From: Streptomyces cellulosae
GTDB taxonomy: Bacteria; Actinomycetota; Actinomycetes; Streptomycetales; Streptomycetaceae
DNA length: 64,000 bases
Direction: 5' to 3'
NCBI RefSeq assembly: GCF_000721105.1
Contig: NZ_JOEV01000002.1
Coordinates: forward strand, 372,001 to 436,000
The notes under the pieces were generated by a model. That model was not told where the DNA came from, searched no databases, and worked only from the letters and a program-made list of their open reading frames with translations. Shown in pieces: positions 25,076-33,120 of the stretch; positions within the stretch are counted from its first letter, which is position 1, and each line of letters opens with the position of its first letter. A program made the translations under genes and the position numbers.

Positions 25076-25125
25076 TCCTTTCAGCAGTGAACATCGCTTT
25101 CGCTTGAGTTGAAATGAGTGAAAGC
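25076..25125. promoter_or_regulatory. Candidate operator before the epoxide-hydrolase-like gene
   Basis: The half-site TCCTTTCA (25076-25083) repeats one arm of the palindrome at 24276-24306. Just after it, GCTTTC (25096-25101) and GAAAGC (25120-25125) form a further inverted pair. The cluster lies 150-200 bases before the ATG at 25276 and suggests control by the same CGNR regulator. Confidence 0.45.
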
Positions 25126-25275
25126 CGTATGGTTGTTGCACTGCGGAGGAGTCCCGACGCGCCCAAGGCCAACCCGCGTGATGTCGCCGTGGCAGCGCTC
25201 GATGACCTCAGGGCTCACTACTCGGTCCGGGCTGCCGGCCCGCGATGCCGCGAAAGCGGCCTGGAGGTTGAACGC

Positions 25276-26220
25276 ATGGCACCCGAGACACAGCGACCGC
25301 AGACGCATCCGTCCGGCAAGGACTCGACGACAGGTGGGTCCTCGGCTGGTGACGGTATCCGGCGTCGGGCGATTCATGCAGGCGGACTGGAGGTCCCGAT
25401 CCTGGAGGCCGGCAGCGGGCCGCTCGTCCTGTGCCTCCACGGTTTTCCCGACCATGCCGGCTCCTGGGCAGGGATGCTCGACCGCCTCGCAAAGGACGGC
25501 TACTGGGCGGTCGCTCCCGCCCAGCGCGGATACTGGCCCGGTGGCGTGGCGCCCGACGGCTCCTATCGCGCGTCAGCGACCGGGCAGGACGTCCTGGACC
25601 TGATCGAAGCGCTCGGGCGCGATCGGGCGGATCTCGTCGGTCACGACCTCGGTGCCCGGGCGGCGTACGCGGCGGCGAGCCTCGACGCGGCACGTGTCCG
25701 CAAGCTGGTCGGCATGGCGGTTCCCTACGGGCCGCAAATGCGAACCGCCTGGCTCACCAACGGCGACCAGCAGCGGCGCAGTTGGTACATGTTCTTCTTC
25801 CAGACGGCCCTGGCGGAGCCGGCCGTCGAGCTCGACGACTTCGCCTTCATCGACCGGCTCTGGCAGGAGTGGTCGCCCGGCTACGAGCTGCCGGACGCGG
25901 AGCGTGCCGCGCTCAAGGAGACCCTCCGCGCTCCAGGAGTCCTGACCGAGACCCTGGGCTACTACCGCCAGCTGTTCTCACCTCCCGCTGATGAGGCGAC
26001 GCGAGCCCTGGAAGCCCGGGCGAGCGGTGCCATCACCGTCCCGTCGCTGTATCTGCACGGGGCCGACGACAACTGCATTTCCGTGGAGGTGAGCGACGGC
26101 ATGGGCGCCGTGTTCAAGAACGGCTTCGAACGCGTCGTCGTCCCCCGTGCCGGACACTTCCTCCACCTTGAGCAGCCCAAGCCGGTCGCCGATCACATCC
26201 TGAGCTTTCTGAACAACTGA
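25276..26220 (+). CDS. Alpha/beta hydrolase, epoxide-hydrolase-like
   Basis: A 314-residue hydrolase. LCLHGFPDHAGSW (about residues 54-66) is the HGxP oxyanion motif typical of epoxide hydrolases and haloalkane dehalogenases. The nucleophile elbow is VGHDLGA, with Asp instead of Ser, which favours epoxide hydrolase or dehalogenase chemistry. The catalytic His is in RAGHFLHLEQP near the C-terminus. A Trp-containing cap (SPGYELPDAERAALKET) lies between. The ATG at 25276 is chosen for GGAGG eight bases upstream; an open frame begins earlier, at 25114. Probably controlled by the CGNR protein at 24403. Confidence 0.88.
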   Translation: MAPETQRPQTHPSGKDSTTGGSSAGDGIRRRAIHAGGLEVPILEAGSGPLVLCLHGFPDHAGSWAGMLDRLAKDGYWAVAPAQRGYWPGGVAPDGSYRASATGQDVLDLIEALGRDRADLVGHDLGARAAYAAASLDAARVRKLVGMAVPYGPQMRTAWLTNGDQQRRSWYMFFFQTALAEPAVELDDFAFIDRLWQEWSPGYELPDAERAALKETLRAPGVLTETLGYYRQLFSPPADEATRALEARASGAITVPSLYLHGADDNCISVEVSDGMGAVFKNGFERVVVPRAGHFLHLEQPKPVADHILSFLNN

Positions 26221-26401
26221 CCCATCAGTCTTGTCCTCTGTCCGACGGCGGGGTGGGGGCTCCGCCGCACAGAGGCATAGGACGTGGTCGGCAACGACCC
26301 CGACTCGGATGGTCGAAGGTCTTCGGGTACGCCCAGCCGATGGACCACGCCCGCCAGTACCGCCGACTTCGTACAGGCCGCTGACCTGGCGGGCGTGCGT
26401 G

Positions 26402-27148
26402 TCACTCGTTCGAGGCGTCCGCCGACCGGCCCTCTCGTGGCGCTTCTCCTCGAGGGGCTGCCGTTGGACCCGGGGATTCCGAACGCGCTCTGGGAGTGCT
26501 CGAAACCGTGCGGACAGCCACTTCTCGCTCGCCGCCGTGCCCCTGGTGTCCGAAGGCGCGTAGAAGGAAGGGCAGCATGCGGTCGGCGGTCTCCTCCGCG
26601 GTGGCGGCGTCGACCTGGCTCGGCGGCAGAGGAGTGAGGAAGAACCTGCTCATCATGGGACCGATCACCAGGTCGCCGAGCAGATCGGCGTGCTCCACCG
26701 GCGGGATCTCACCCCGGTCCACCGCACGTTGCGTTATCTCCTCCATACGCTCGCGCACCGGCACCATGAAGGCATTGGTGAGGGCCTCGGCCAGGGAGGG
26801 GCTGTACGCGGCCTCGCCGATCAGAGTGCGCAGCACCCCTCCCTCGTTGCCGGTCAGGGAAGCCGCTTTGTCCCGGAGCAGCGCGCGCAGGTCACCCTCG
26901 AGAGTGCCGGTGTCCGGCTGCGCCGTCAGTTCCTTGGCGTACGCGGCGGCGGCGTCGACGACCATGACCTCCTTGGACGGCCAGCGCCGATAGAGGGTGG
27001 CGGTGGACACTCCGGCGCGGGCCGCGACGGCGGCGGTGGTGAGCCCGCCGTATCCGCTCTCGGTCAGAACAGCCAGAGTCGCGGCCAGCAGCGCACGGTC
27101 GCGGGAGGCATCGCGAGGGCGCCCCCGGCGTGCCTGTGTCCCGGTCAT
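26402..27148 (-). CDS. TetR/AcrR-family transcriptional regulator
   Basis: A 248-residue repressor. The helix-turn-helix spans about residues 15-62 (RALLAATLAVLTESGYGGLT then AARAGVSTATLYRRWPSKEV), followed by a TetR C-terminal domain with PVRERMEEITQRAVDRGEIP. A low-complexity tail of about 45 residues after FLLRAFGHQGH is unusual and may be read-through from a shifted stop. The ATG at 27148 has GGAG eight bases upstream. It is divergent from the aldehyde dehydrogenase gene, with a 25-base palindrome between, so it is very probably its repressor. Confidence 0.9.
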   Translation of the reverse strand: MTGTQARRGRPRDASRDRALLAATLAVLTESGYGGLTTAAVAARAGVSTATLYRRWPSKEVMVVDAAAAYAKELTAQPDTGTLEGDLRALLRDKAASLTGNEGGVLRTLIGEAAYSPSLAEALTNAFMVPVRERMEEITQRAVDRGEIPPVEHADLLGDLVIGPMMSRFFLTPLPPSQVDAATAEETADRMLPFLLRAFGHQGHGGEREVAVRTVSSTPRARSESPGPTAAPRGEAPREGRSADASNE

Positions 27149-27269
27149 CAGGCGGCTCCAGAAGAGATCCGGCGGGACGGATGGACGGCGGAGCGGAATG
27201 GATGGTCGGGCTGCCGTACGGAACGTCGAGTAAGGGTGCGGTAGGTCACACGACCCAGTATACAAACAA

Positions 27270-27294
27270 ACGAAACGAAAGACTTTCGTTTCGT
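27270..27294. promoter_or_regulatory. 25-bp near-perfect palindrome, TetR operator
   Basis: ACGAAACGAAAG (27270-27281), one central base, then CTTTCGTTTCGT (27283-27294) give 12-base perfect arms. It lies in the divergent gap between the TetR gene (start 27148) and the aldehyde dehydrogenase (start 27297 or 27309) and would block the latter's promoter or initiation region. It is unrelated in sequence to the other operators in the window. Confidence 0.85.
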
Positions 27295-27296
27295 AT

Positions 27297-28730
27297 ATGC
27301 TTCTGGGTATGAAGCCCAACGCACCCACCGGCGGTCAGCCGGACATCGCCGTTACGGCGGCCCCTGCGGCGGAGACGGTCGCGCGACTGCGTGCCACGTT
27401 CAACACCGGCCGCACCAAGCCCGTCGCCTGGCGCAAGCAGCAGCTGCAGGCCTTGAGGCGTCTGCTGACGGAGCATGAGGACGTGTTCGCGCAGGCGCTG
27501 CACACCGACCTCGGCAAGAGCGCGACCGAGTCGCACATGATGGAGATCGGCTTCCTCGTCAAGGAGATCGACCACACCCTGCGTCATCTCGACCGGTGGC
27601 TGCGCCCGTCCAGGGTCTGGGTGCCCCTCTCGCTCGCGCCGGCCCATGCGTGGACCGTGCGTGACCCGCTGGGCGTCGTCCTGGTCATCAGCCCCTGGAA
27701 CTACCCGGTCAATCTGGCCCTGGCGCCGGTCATCGGGGCACTGGCCGCCGGCAACACCGTGGTCCTCAAGCCCAGCGAGGTCGCCCCCGCGACCTCGGCC
27801 GTGCTCGCCCACTGGCTGCCCAGGGTCCTGGACCCGCAGGCCGTGGCCGTCGTCGAGGGGGGCGTGCCGGAGACGACCGCCCTGCTGGAGCAGCGCTTCG
27901 ACCACATCTTCTACACCGGCAACGGCACGGTCGGGCGCATCGTCATGACCGCCGCGGCCCGCCATCTCACCCCGGTCACCCTGGAGTTGGGCGGCAAGAG
28001 CCCCGTCGTCCTCGAACCCGGCGCCGACCTCGCGACGGCCGCCCGCCGCATCGTCTGGGGCAAGTTCATGAACGCGGGCCAGACCTGCGTCGCACCCGAC
28101 TACGTCCTGGCGATAGGTGAGGCGGGCACCGAGATAGAGGCGCACCTGCGCGAAGCGATCCGCGAGATGTACGGCACCGATCCGGCCCGCAGCAACGACT
28201 ACGGCCGCATCATCAACGAGCGCCACTTCGACCGGCTGGCCGGCCTGCTGAACGACGGCCGGACCGTCGTGGGCGGCGACCACGACCGCGACGCCCGCTA
28301 CATCGCCCCGACCGTGCTGGCCGACGTCGACCCCGACTCCCCGGTGATGCGCGACGAGATCTTCGGTCCCATCCTGCCCATCGTCCGGGTCCCCGACCTG
28401 GACGCCGCCATCGCCTTCATCACCGGACGGGACAAGCCGCTGGCCCTGTACGCCTTCACCGCGTCCAAGCGCTCCAAGCGGCGCCTGACCGCGGAGACAT
28501 CCTCCGGCGGCCTGGCCTTCGGTGTTCCGACCGCCCAGCTCGCCGTGCCCGGCCTGCCTTTCGGCGGTGTCGGCGAGAGTGGCATGGGCCGTTACCACGG
28601 GTCGTACTCCCTGGACACCTTCAGTCACCTCAAGTCCGTCCTCGACAAGCCGCTCCAGGCCGACACGCTGCGCGTGACCTATCCGCCCTACACCCGCCGC
28701 AAGGACCGCATCCTGCGACACATCACGTGA
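27297..28730 (+). CDS. Aldehyde dehydrogenase family protein (class 3 / coniferyl-aldehyde type)
   Basis: A protein of about 475 residues oxidising an aldehyde to an acid with NAD(P). WNYPVNLALAPVIGALAAGN binds the cofactor (about 135-155), LELGGKSPVVLEPGAD holds the general-base Glu, NAGQTCVAPDYV the catalytic Cys, and DEIFGPILPIV the later family motif. The C-terminal PFGGVGESGMGRYHG is typical of class 3 enzymes acting on fatty or aromatic aldehydes. The start is uncertain: ATG 27297 lies almost on the operator and ATG 27309 is 12 bases on; neither has a good ribosome binding site, so a leaderless mRNA is possible. Confidence 0.92.
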   Translation: MLLGMKPNAPTGGQPDIAVTAAPAAETVARLRATFNTGRTKPVAWRKQQLQALRRLLTEHEDVFAQALHTDLGKSATESHMMEIGFLVKEIDHTLRHLDRWLRPSRVWVPLSLAPAHAWTVRDPLGVVLVISPWNYPVNLALAPVIGALAAGNTVVLKPSEVAPATSAVLAHWLPRVLDPQAVAVVEGGVPETTALLEQRFDHIFYTGNGTVGRIVMTAAARHLTPVTLELGGKSPVVLEPGADLATAARRIVWGKFMNAGQTCVAPDYVLAIGEAGTEIEAHLREAIREMYGTDPARSNDYGRIINERHFDRLAGLLNDGRTVVGGDHDRDARYIAPTVLADVDPDSPVMRDEIFGPILPIVRVPDLDAAIAFITGRDKPLALYAFTASKRSKRRLTAETSSGGLAFGVPTAQLAVPGLPFGGVGESGMGRYHGSYSLDTFSHLKSVLDKPLQADTLRVTYPPYTRRKDRILRHIT

Positions 28731-28927
28731 GCCGGATCGGCGCCGAGCATCAGGGCGCGGTCGACGTGATCCGCCCCGCAGTCAGGGATGACGACCTTCA
28801 TCGTCACGACCATCGCCGAGACGGGCCTCCGGGCCCGCCGCGGCACCAGATGACGGTTTCCGACCGTCACAAGGATTGAAAGGAGTAGGGGAAGAGGTAC
28901 CCGCAGGGCACCGCGTCCCCGACCGCC

Positions 28928-29737
28928 ATGAGCAAGATCGACTACCGCACCCAGACCACATTGATCACCGGGGCGAGTGCCGGCCTCGGCGCGGAGTTCG
29001 CCCGCCAGTTCGCCGAGCACGGCTCGAACCTCGTGCTGGTCGCCCGCCGCGCGGACCGGCTGGAGGCCCTGGCCGACGAGCTGTCCGTTAAGCACCACGT
29101 CACCGTCACGGTGGTGCCCTTCGACCTCACCGTGCCGGGCGCGGGCGAAGCACTGGCCAAGGAGGTGGCCCGGCGCGGGATCACCGTCACCAGCCTCGTC
29201 AACAACGCCGGCTTCGGTACCCATGCCCCCTTCCGCCAGGAGGACCCGGAGCGCGTTCAGCAGGAGATCGGCCTGAACGTTGCCAGCCTGGTCGACGTGA
29301 CCAGGGCGTTCATCGACCAGCTGACCGGTGTCCTGGTCAACGTCGCCAGCACACTCGGGTACCAGCCGTGGCCGAACGCCGCCGTCTACGGCGCGACCAA
29401 GGCCTTCGTGCTGAGTTTCACCGAGGCACTGTGGCAGGAATCGCGAGGGACCGGCCTGCGCGTGCTCGCCATCTCCCCGGGCCCGACCCGCACCGAGTTC
29501 TTCGACGCGCTGGGCTCCGATGACATGGCCCGAGGTGTTCCGAAGCAGACCCCTCGCCAGGTGGTCACCACCGCACTGCGCACGCTGGACCGGCGTAACC
29601 CGCCGCCCAGCGTCGTCTCCGGCACGTTCAACTGGGTGGGCACCCTCGTCTCGCGCTTCAGCACGCGCCGAGCCACCGCTCTGGCCTTCGGCGCGATGAC
29701 CCAGTGGCAGATGCGCCCGAGCCGGCCCGGCCACTGA
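28928..29737 (+). CDS. Short-chain dehydrogenase/reductase
   Basis: A 269-residue SDR. TGASAGLG (about residues 14-21) binds the cofactor, NNAGFGTHAPF follows, and the catalytic residues are Ser in NVASTLG with YGATK about 15 residues later; the C-terminal PGPTRTEFF is also conserved. The residues after strand 2 (LVARRADRL) favour NADP. Only weak ribosome binding is seen directly before the ATG at 28928; a stronger AAAGGAG lies about 45 bases earlier. It follows the aldehyde dehydrogenase by 200 bases and may be in the same transcript. Confidence 0.88.
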   Translation: MSKIDYRTQTTLITGASAGLGAEFARQFAEHGSNLVLVARRADRLEALADELSVKHHVTVTVVPFDLTVPGAGEALAKEVARRGITVTSLVNNAGFGTHAPFRQEDPERVQQEIGLNVASLVDVTRAFIDQLTGVLVNVASTLGYQPWPNAAVYGATKAFVLSFTEALWQESRGTGLRVLAISPGPTRTEFFDALGSDDMARGVPKQTPRQVVTTALRTLDRRNPPPSVVSGTFNWVGTLVSRFSTRRATALAFGAMTQWQMRPSRPGH

Positions 29738-29782
29738 CACTCTCCGGACCACCGTCAAACGCAGTGACGCCGTCCCTCGGAC

Positions 29783-29893
29783 GACGACCTTTGGGCGGCT
29801 CCGGACATCATCGATCGCCCTTCCCGGGACGCCGTGCTGGTGGCCGAAATGGGAGGCCCCGGCTTCTGCTTCGGCGGCGAGACCCCGACCTGA
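29783..29893 (+). pseudogene. Enoyl-CoA hydratase fragment
   Basis: A 32- to 37-codon frame reads APDIIDRPSRDAVLVAEMGG, then PGFCFGGETPT before a stop. It aligns with the oxyanion-hole region of the intact crotonase at 23037-23825 (DIVDAITRSPARAVVLRAEG, PDFSYGGDFRPW). No flanking match is visible, so this is a short remnant in the gap between the SDR and alcohol dehydrogenase genes. Confidence 0.5.
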
Positions 29894-30026
29894 CCGCAGG
29901 CGACGCCGACCGCTCTTCACACCAGCACCAGCCCGCGCGGAGTTCGGTGCCCACCACTTACACATGGCTCGTCGTGCCCGTCACCGAGCCGATCCCGCAT
30001 GGGAATCACACACAGAAGGAACCACC

Positions 30027-31127
30027 ATGAAGGTGAAAGCCGCCATCGCGACCGCCAAGGAACAGCCGCTCGTCATCGAGAACGTCGAAATCGACGAGCC
30101 CCGCCCCGACGAGGTGCAGGTGCGCCTGGTCGCCACCGGGGTCTGTCACACCGACGCGATCGTGCGCGACCAGTGGTACCCCACGCCGCTTCCCGCGGTA
30201 CTCGGCCACGAGGGCGCGGGCATCGTGGAGAAGGTCGGCTCCTCGGTCACCGGCATCACGCCCGGCGACCGCGTCGTGCTCAGCTTCGCCAGCTGCGGTG
30301 CGTGCGCCGGCTGCAACTCCGGCCACCCCGCCTACTGCACCGACTTCGCGATGCGTAACTTCGGTGGCGCTCGCCGAGACGGCAGCACGGCCTTCCGCGC
30401 CGAGGACGGCTCCGCCATCTCCTCCCACTTCTTCGGACAGTCCTCCTTCGCCGGCGTGACGAACGTCGCCGAGCGGAGCGTCGTGAAGGTGTCCGAGACC
30501 GCCCCGCTCGAAATCCTCGGCCCGCTCGGCTGCGGCGTTCTGACCGGCGCGGGCGCCGTGCTCAACGTCCTGGTGCCGAAGCCCGGCTCGAGCTTCGTGC
30601 TCTTCGGTACGGGCGCGGTCGGCCTCTCCGGCCTGCTTGCGGCAGTGGCCGCAGGCGCCACGACCGTGATCGCCGTCGACATCGTCGACAGCCGCCTCGA
30701 GTTCGCCAAGAGCATCGGCGCCACTCACACGATCAACAGCAGGAACGAGGACCCGGTCGCCCGCATCAAGGAGATCACGGGAGGTGGCGCGGACTACGCG
30801 CTGGACGCAACCGGCAACAAGGTCGTCTTCCGTCAGATGATCGACTCGATGGGCCTGCTCGGCCACGCCGCCATCGTGGGCCTGGCGAAGCCCGGCACCG
30901 AGTCGCCCGTCGACATCGGCAGCTCGATGCTCACCGGCGCCAGTGTGACCTTCGTCCTCGAGGGCGACGCCGTGCCTCAAGTACTGATTCCGCAGCTGAT
31001 CGCCCTCTACGAGGCCGGCAGGTTCCCGTTCGACAAGCTCATCAAGCACTACGCGTTCGAGGACATCAACCAGGCCTTCGAGGACAGCGAGAACGGGGTC
31101 ACGCTCAAGCCGGTGGTCACTTTTTGA
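30027..31127 (+). CDS. Zinc-dependent alcohol dehydrogenase (aryl-alcohol dehydrogenase-like)
   Basis: A 366-residue MDR-family enzyme interconverting an alcohol and aldehyde with NAD. Catalytic zinc ligands are Cys38 in TGVCHTD, His in LGHEGAG (GHE motif) and a later Cys in PLGCGVLTG. The structural-zinc cysteines lie in SCGACAGCNSGHPAYC (about 90-105). The Rossmann motif is GTGAVGLSGL. LGCGVLTGAGAVLNVL and overall form resemble benzyl/aryl alcohol dehydrogenases. AGAAGGA precedes the ATG. With the aldehyde dehydrogenase at 27297 it gives an alcohol to acid route. Confidence 0.92.
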   Translation: MKVKAAIATAKEQPLVIENVEIDEPRPDEVQVRLVATGVCHTDAIVRDQWYPTPLPAVLGHEGAGIVEKVGSSVTGITPGDRVVLSFASCGACAGCNSGHPAYCTDFAMRNFGGARRDGSTAFRAEDGSAISSHFFGQSSFAGVTNVAERSVVKVSETAPLEILGPLGCGVLTGAGAVLNVLVPKPGSSFVLFGTGAVGLSGLLAAVAAGATTVIAVDIVDSRLEFAKSIGATHTINSRNEDPVARIKEITGGGADYALDATGNKVVFRQMIDSMGLLGHAAIVGLAKPGTESPVDIGSSMLTGASVTFVLEGDAVPQVLIPQLIALYEAGRFPFDKLIKHYAFEDINQAFEDSENGVTLKPVVTF

Positions 31128-31163
31128 CGGTGCGCCCCACCGCTTCCCGACCTTGCCATGAGG

Positions 31164-31177
31164 AAACCGAGCGGTTT
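31164..31177. promoter_or_regulatory. AAACCG-type palindrome upstream of the ProA-like gene
   Basis: AAACCG-2-CGGTTT is a perfect six-base-arm palindrome with the same half-sites as the two sites at 17528-17568. It lies about 85 bases upstream of the ProA-like start. This suggests shared control by the TetR protein encoded at 19263. Confidence 0.6.
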
Positions 31178-31259
31178 AATGTCGTTGCGCGCAGATTGTT
31201 GAACGATCCTCCTGTCGCCCATGTGTCGCGTACAGCGGCTGGACCATGAAGGGACCGAT

Positions 31260-32531
31260 GTGAGCAGGAACGAGATGAGCGTGCCCCGCTCCGTCCAGGA
31301 GGCGGTTCACGCCTGCGCAGTCCGGGCGATGCAGGGCTCGGCGGCCTTGGCCCGGGCGTCGGACGTGGAGATCGACACCGCGCTGCGGGCCATGGCGGAG
31401 CGGTTGCACACGGCACGCGACGTACTGGCAGCGGCGAATCAGGAGGACCTGCGATCGGCCGCCTCGAGCGGGATGTCGGCGGCGCTGCAGGATCGCCTGC
31501 GGCTGACCGGCCCGCGGCTGGAGGACATGGCCGCGGCGTTGCGTACGCTGGCTGACGTGCCGCACGAGCCGCGGGACGCCGTCCTCGAAGAGCGTCCAGA
31601 CGGCCTGGTCCTGCTGGAGCGCCGCCGCCCGGTGGGAGTCATCGGCGCGAACTTCGAGGCGCGTCCGAACGTGACACTCGACGTCGCCTCCCAGTTCCTC
31701 AAGTCCCGCAACGGCGGCGTCCTGCGCACCGGTTCGGCAGCCCTGCGCTCCTCCCAGGCCCTGGTCACTCACGTGATCACGCCCGCTCTCACCGACGCGG
31801 GACTGAACCCGGACGCCATCCAGCTGGTGCCGAGCGAGGACCGGGCCGCGGCATACGCGCTGGTGTCACTGCCTGAGACCGTCCCCCTGGTCATCCTCCG
31901 CGGCAGCGGCGACAGCACCCGGGAACTCGGCCGAGAAGCCGCCCGCCACGGAGTGCGCACGCTGGCCCACGCGGACGGCGGCGCAGTGCTGTATGTGGCC
32001 CCGGACGCCGACGAGAAGCTGGTGCACGAACTGGTCACCAGCAGCCTGGACCGGCTGGGCGTCTGCAACCGGCTCAATCTGCTCCTCATCGACCGGGCTG
32101 TCCACGACAGGCTGCTGCCGGGCATCGTAAAGACCCTCGATGACCTGGGCATTGCGGCCTCGCTGCCGCCGCACACCCACGCGCGCGGTTACGAGTGGTC
32201 CCTGGACTCCGAGCACGCGGCAACGGTGACGATCGACGCGGCGGACGGCCCGGTCCAAGCCGCACGGATCGCCAACGAGGAGACCTCCGGGCTTGCCGCC
32301 GCCATCGCCACCCACGACCCGGACATCGCGGCCCAGTTCATGGACGCCTACGCCGGCTCAGGTGTCTTCTGGAACTCCACCACACGCCTCCTCGACGGCT
32401 TCAAGCTCCTGCGCCTGCCGGAAACCGGCATCAACATCGACCGGGTCCCCGGCCCCCGCGGCCCCGTCACCTACCGCGACCTGTATCTGCGCCAGTACGT
32501 CGTGCGACCCGCGGCGTCCCTGCACAGTTGA
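31260..32531 (+). CDS. proA: Gamma-glutamyl phosphate reductase-like protein (ProA paralogue)
   Basis: A 423-residue NADPH-dependent reductase of the ProA branch of the aldehyde dehydrogenase superfamily; true ProA makes glutamate-5-semialdehyde for proline synthesis. ProA hallmarks are RPVGVIGANFEARPNVTLDV (cofactor region), RTGSAALRSSQALV, HADGGAVLYV and the catalytic Cys in LGVCNRLNLLLID. GSGVFWNSTTRLLDGF and RGPVTYRDLYLRQYV close the protein. The GTG at 31260 has AAGGGA upstream. It is not next to proB or obg, which usually flank the housekeeping copy, so this is probably a second, specialised or backup gene under TetR-type control. Confidence 0.8.
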   Translation: MSRNEMSVPRSVQEAVHACAVRAMQGSAALARASDVEIDTALRAMAERLHTARDVLAAANQEDLRSAASSGMSAALQDRLRLTGPRLEDMAAALRTLADVPHEPRDAVLEERPDGLVLLERRRPVGVIGANFEARPNVTLDVASQFLKSRNGGVLRTGSAALRSSQALVTHVITPALTDAGLNPDAIQLVPSEDRAAAYALVSLPETVPLVILRGSGDSTRELGREAARHGVRTLAHADGGAVLYVAPDADEKLVHELVTSSLDRLGVCNRLNLLLIDRAVHDRLLPGIVKTLDDLGIAASLPPHTHARGYEWSLDSEHAATVTIDAADGPVQAARIANEETSGLAAAIATHDPDIAAQFMDAYAGSGVFWNSTTRLLDGFKLLRLPETGINIDRVPGPRGPVTYRDLYLRQYVVRPAASLHS

Positions 32532-32801
32532 GCTGCTGCCGCATCGAGGCGCTTCATGTCGCGGGCGCCGCTGGCTGTTCTGTCCCGGACTCCGGACGCC
32601 TGCATGCCCGCACCGGCACGCACACGGCGGCCGGTGAACGGGGCGGTGCGGCACTCGACGAGGGCCATGTCATCGCGCCAGGGCCGCCGTACTCGTACCC
32701 GGTCCCGGAAGCCGGGCCGGGTCTCCGGCGTCGACCGAACTGGCATGGGCAGCAGCATGGTTGAGAGGAAGTCGTGCCAGACTCCTGCCGGTCGACAGCG
32801 G

Positions 32802-32825
32802 GTACCGCAGTCCAGACTGCGGTAC
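32802..32825. terminator. Hairpin, possible terminator of the ProA-like gene
   Basis: GTACCGCAGT-4-ACTGCGGTAC forms a perfect ten-base stem with a CCAG loop, about 270 bases after the ProA-like stop. No T-run follows. It could be a terminator, an operator or a small mobile remnant. Confidence 0.4.
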
Positions 32826-33086
32826 TCGCCTGTGCGCAGGAGGAGGAACACGGTTCCTGCGCGGATGCCGCAACGGCCGGGGCCGACGGCGTCCGGACTG
32901 GGACCGAGCAGCGTCCTCACTGGTCCCGTCCCGCCTGATTCGTCGACGTGTCGCGTCGGATGTCCCGTCTCCCCGTCGGGCGGTGCCCGAGCGTATGGCC
33001 GGCCGAGCCAGGTGGCGCGTGAACGAGGCCGCCGTGTTCCAGAAGCGCTCCGCGAGGGAGAGAGGTGGCGGTCACCCGCCCCGGAA

Positions 33087-33114
33087 GGCGGTTCCAGCAG
33101 CAGCCGGAACCGCC
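33087..33114 (-). terminator. Terminator hairpin after the minus-strand hydrolase operon
   Basis: GGCGGTTCC (33087-33095) and GGAACCGCC (33106-33114) form a nine-base perfect stem with a ten-base loop, starting seven bases past the stop of the hydrolase at 33121. Position fits a transcription terminator for the minus-strand operon. Confidence 0.65.
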
Positions 33115-33120
33115 TCCGTT

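Larger units (their letters stand above)
32532..33120. other. Gap without a recognisable gene
   Basis: About 590 bases. Open frames on both strands are basic, low-complexity and lack ribosome binding sites or domains. Two hairpins are present: 32802-32825 and the terminator at 33087-33114. Otherwise I see nothing in it. Confidence 0.5.

Noticed and set aside
27246..28721. Minus-strand frame opposite the aldehyde dehydrogenase
   Set aside because: No motif and antisense composition; the plus strand has all aldehyde dehydrogenase signatures.
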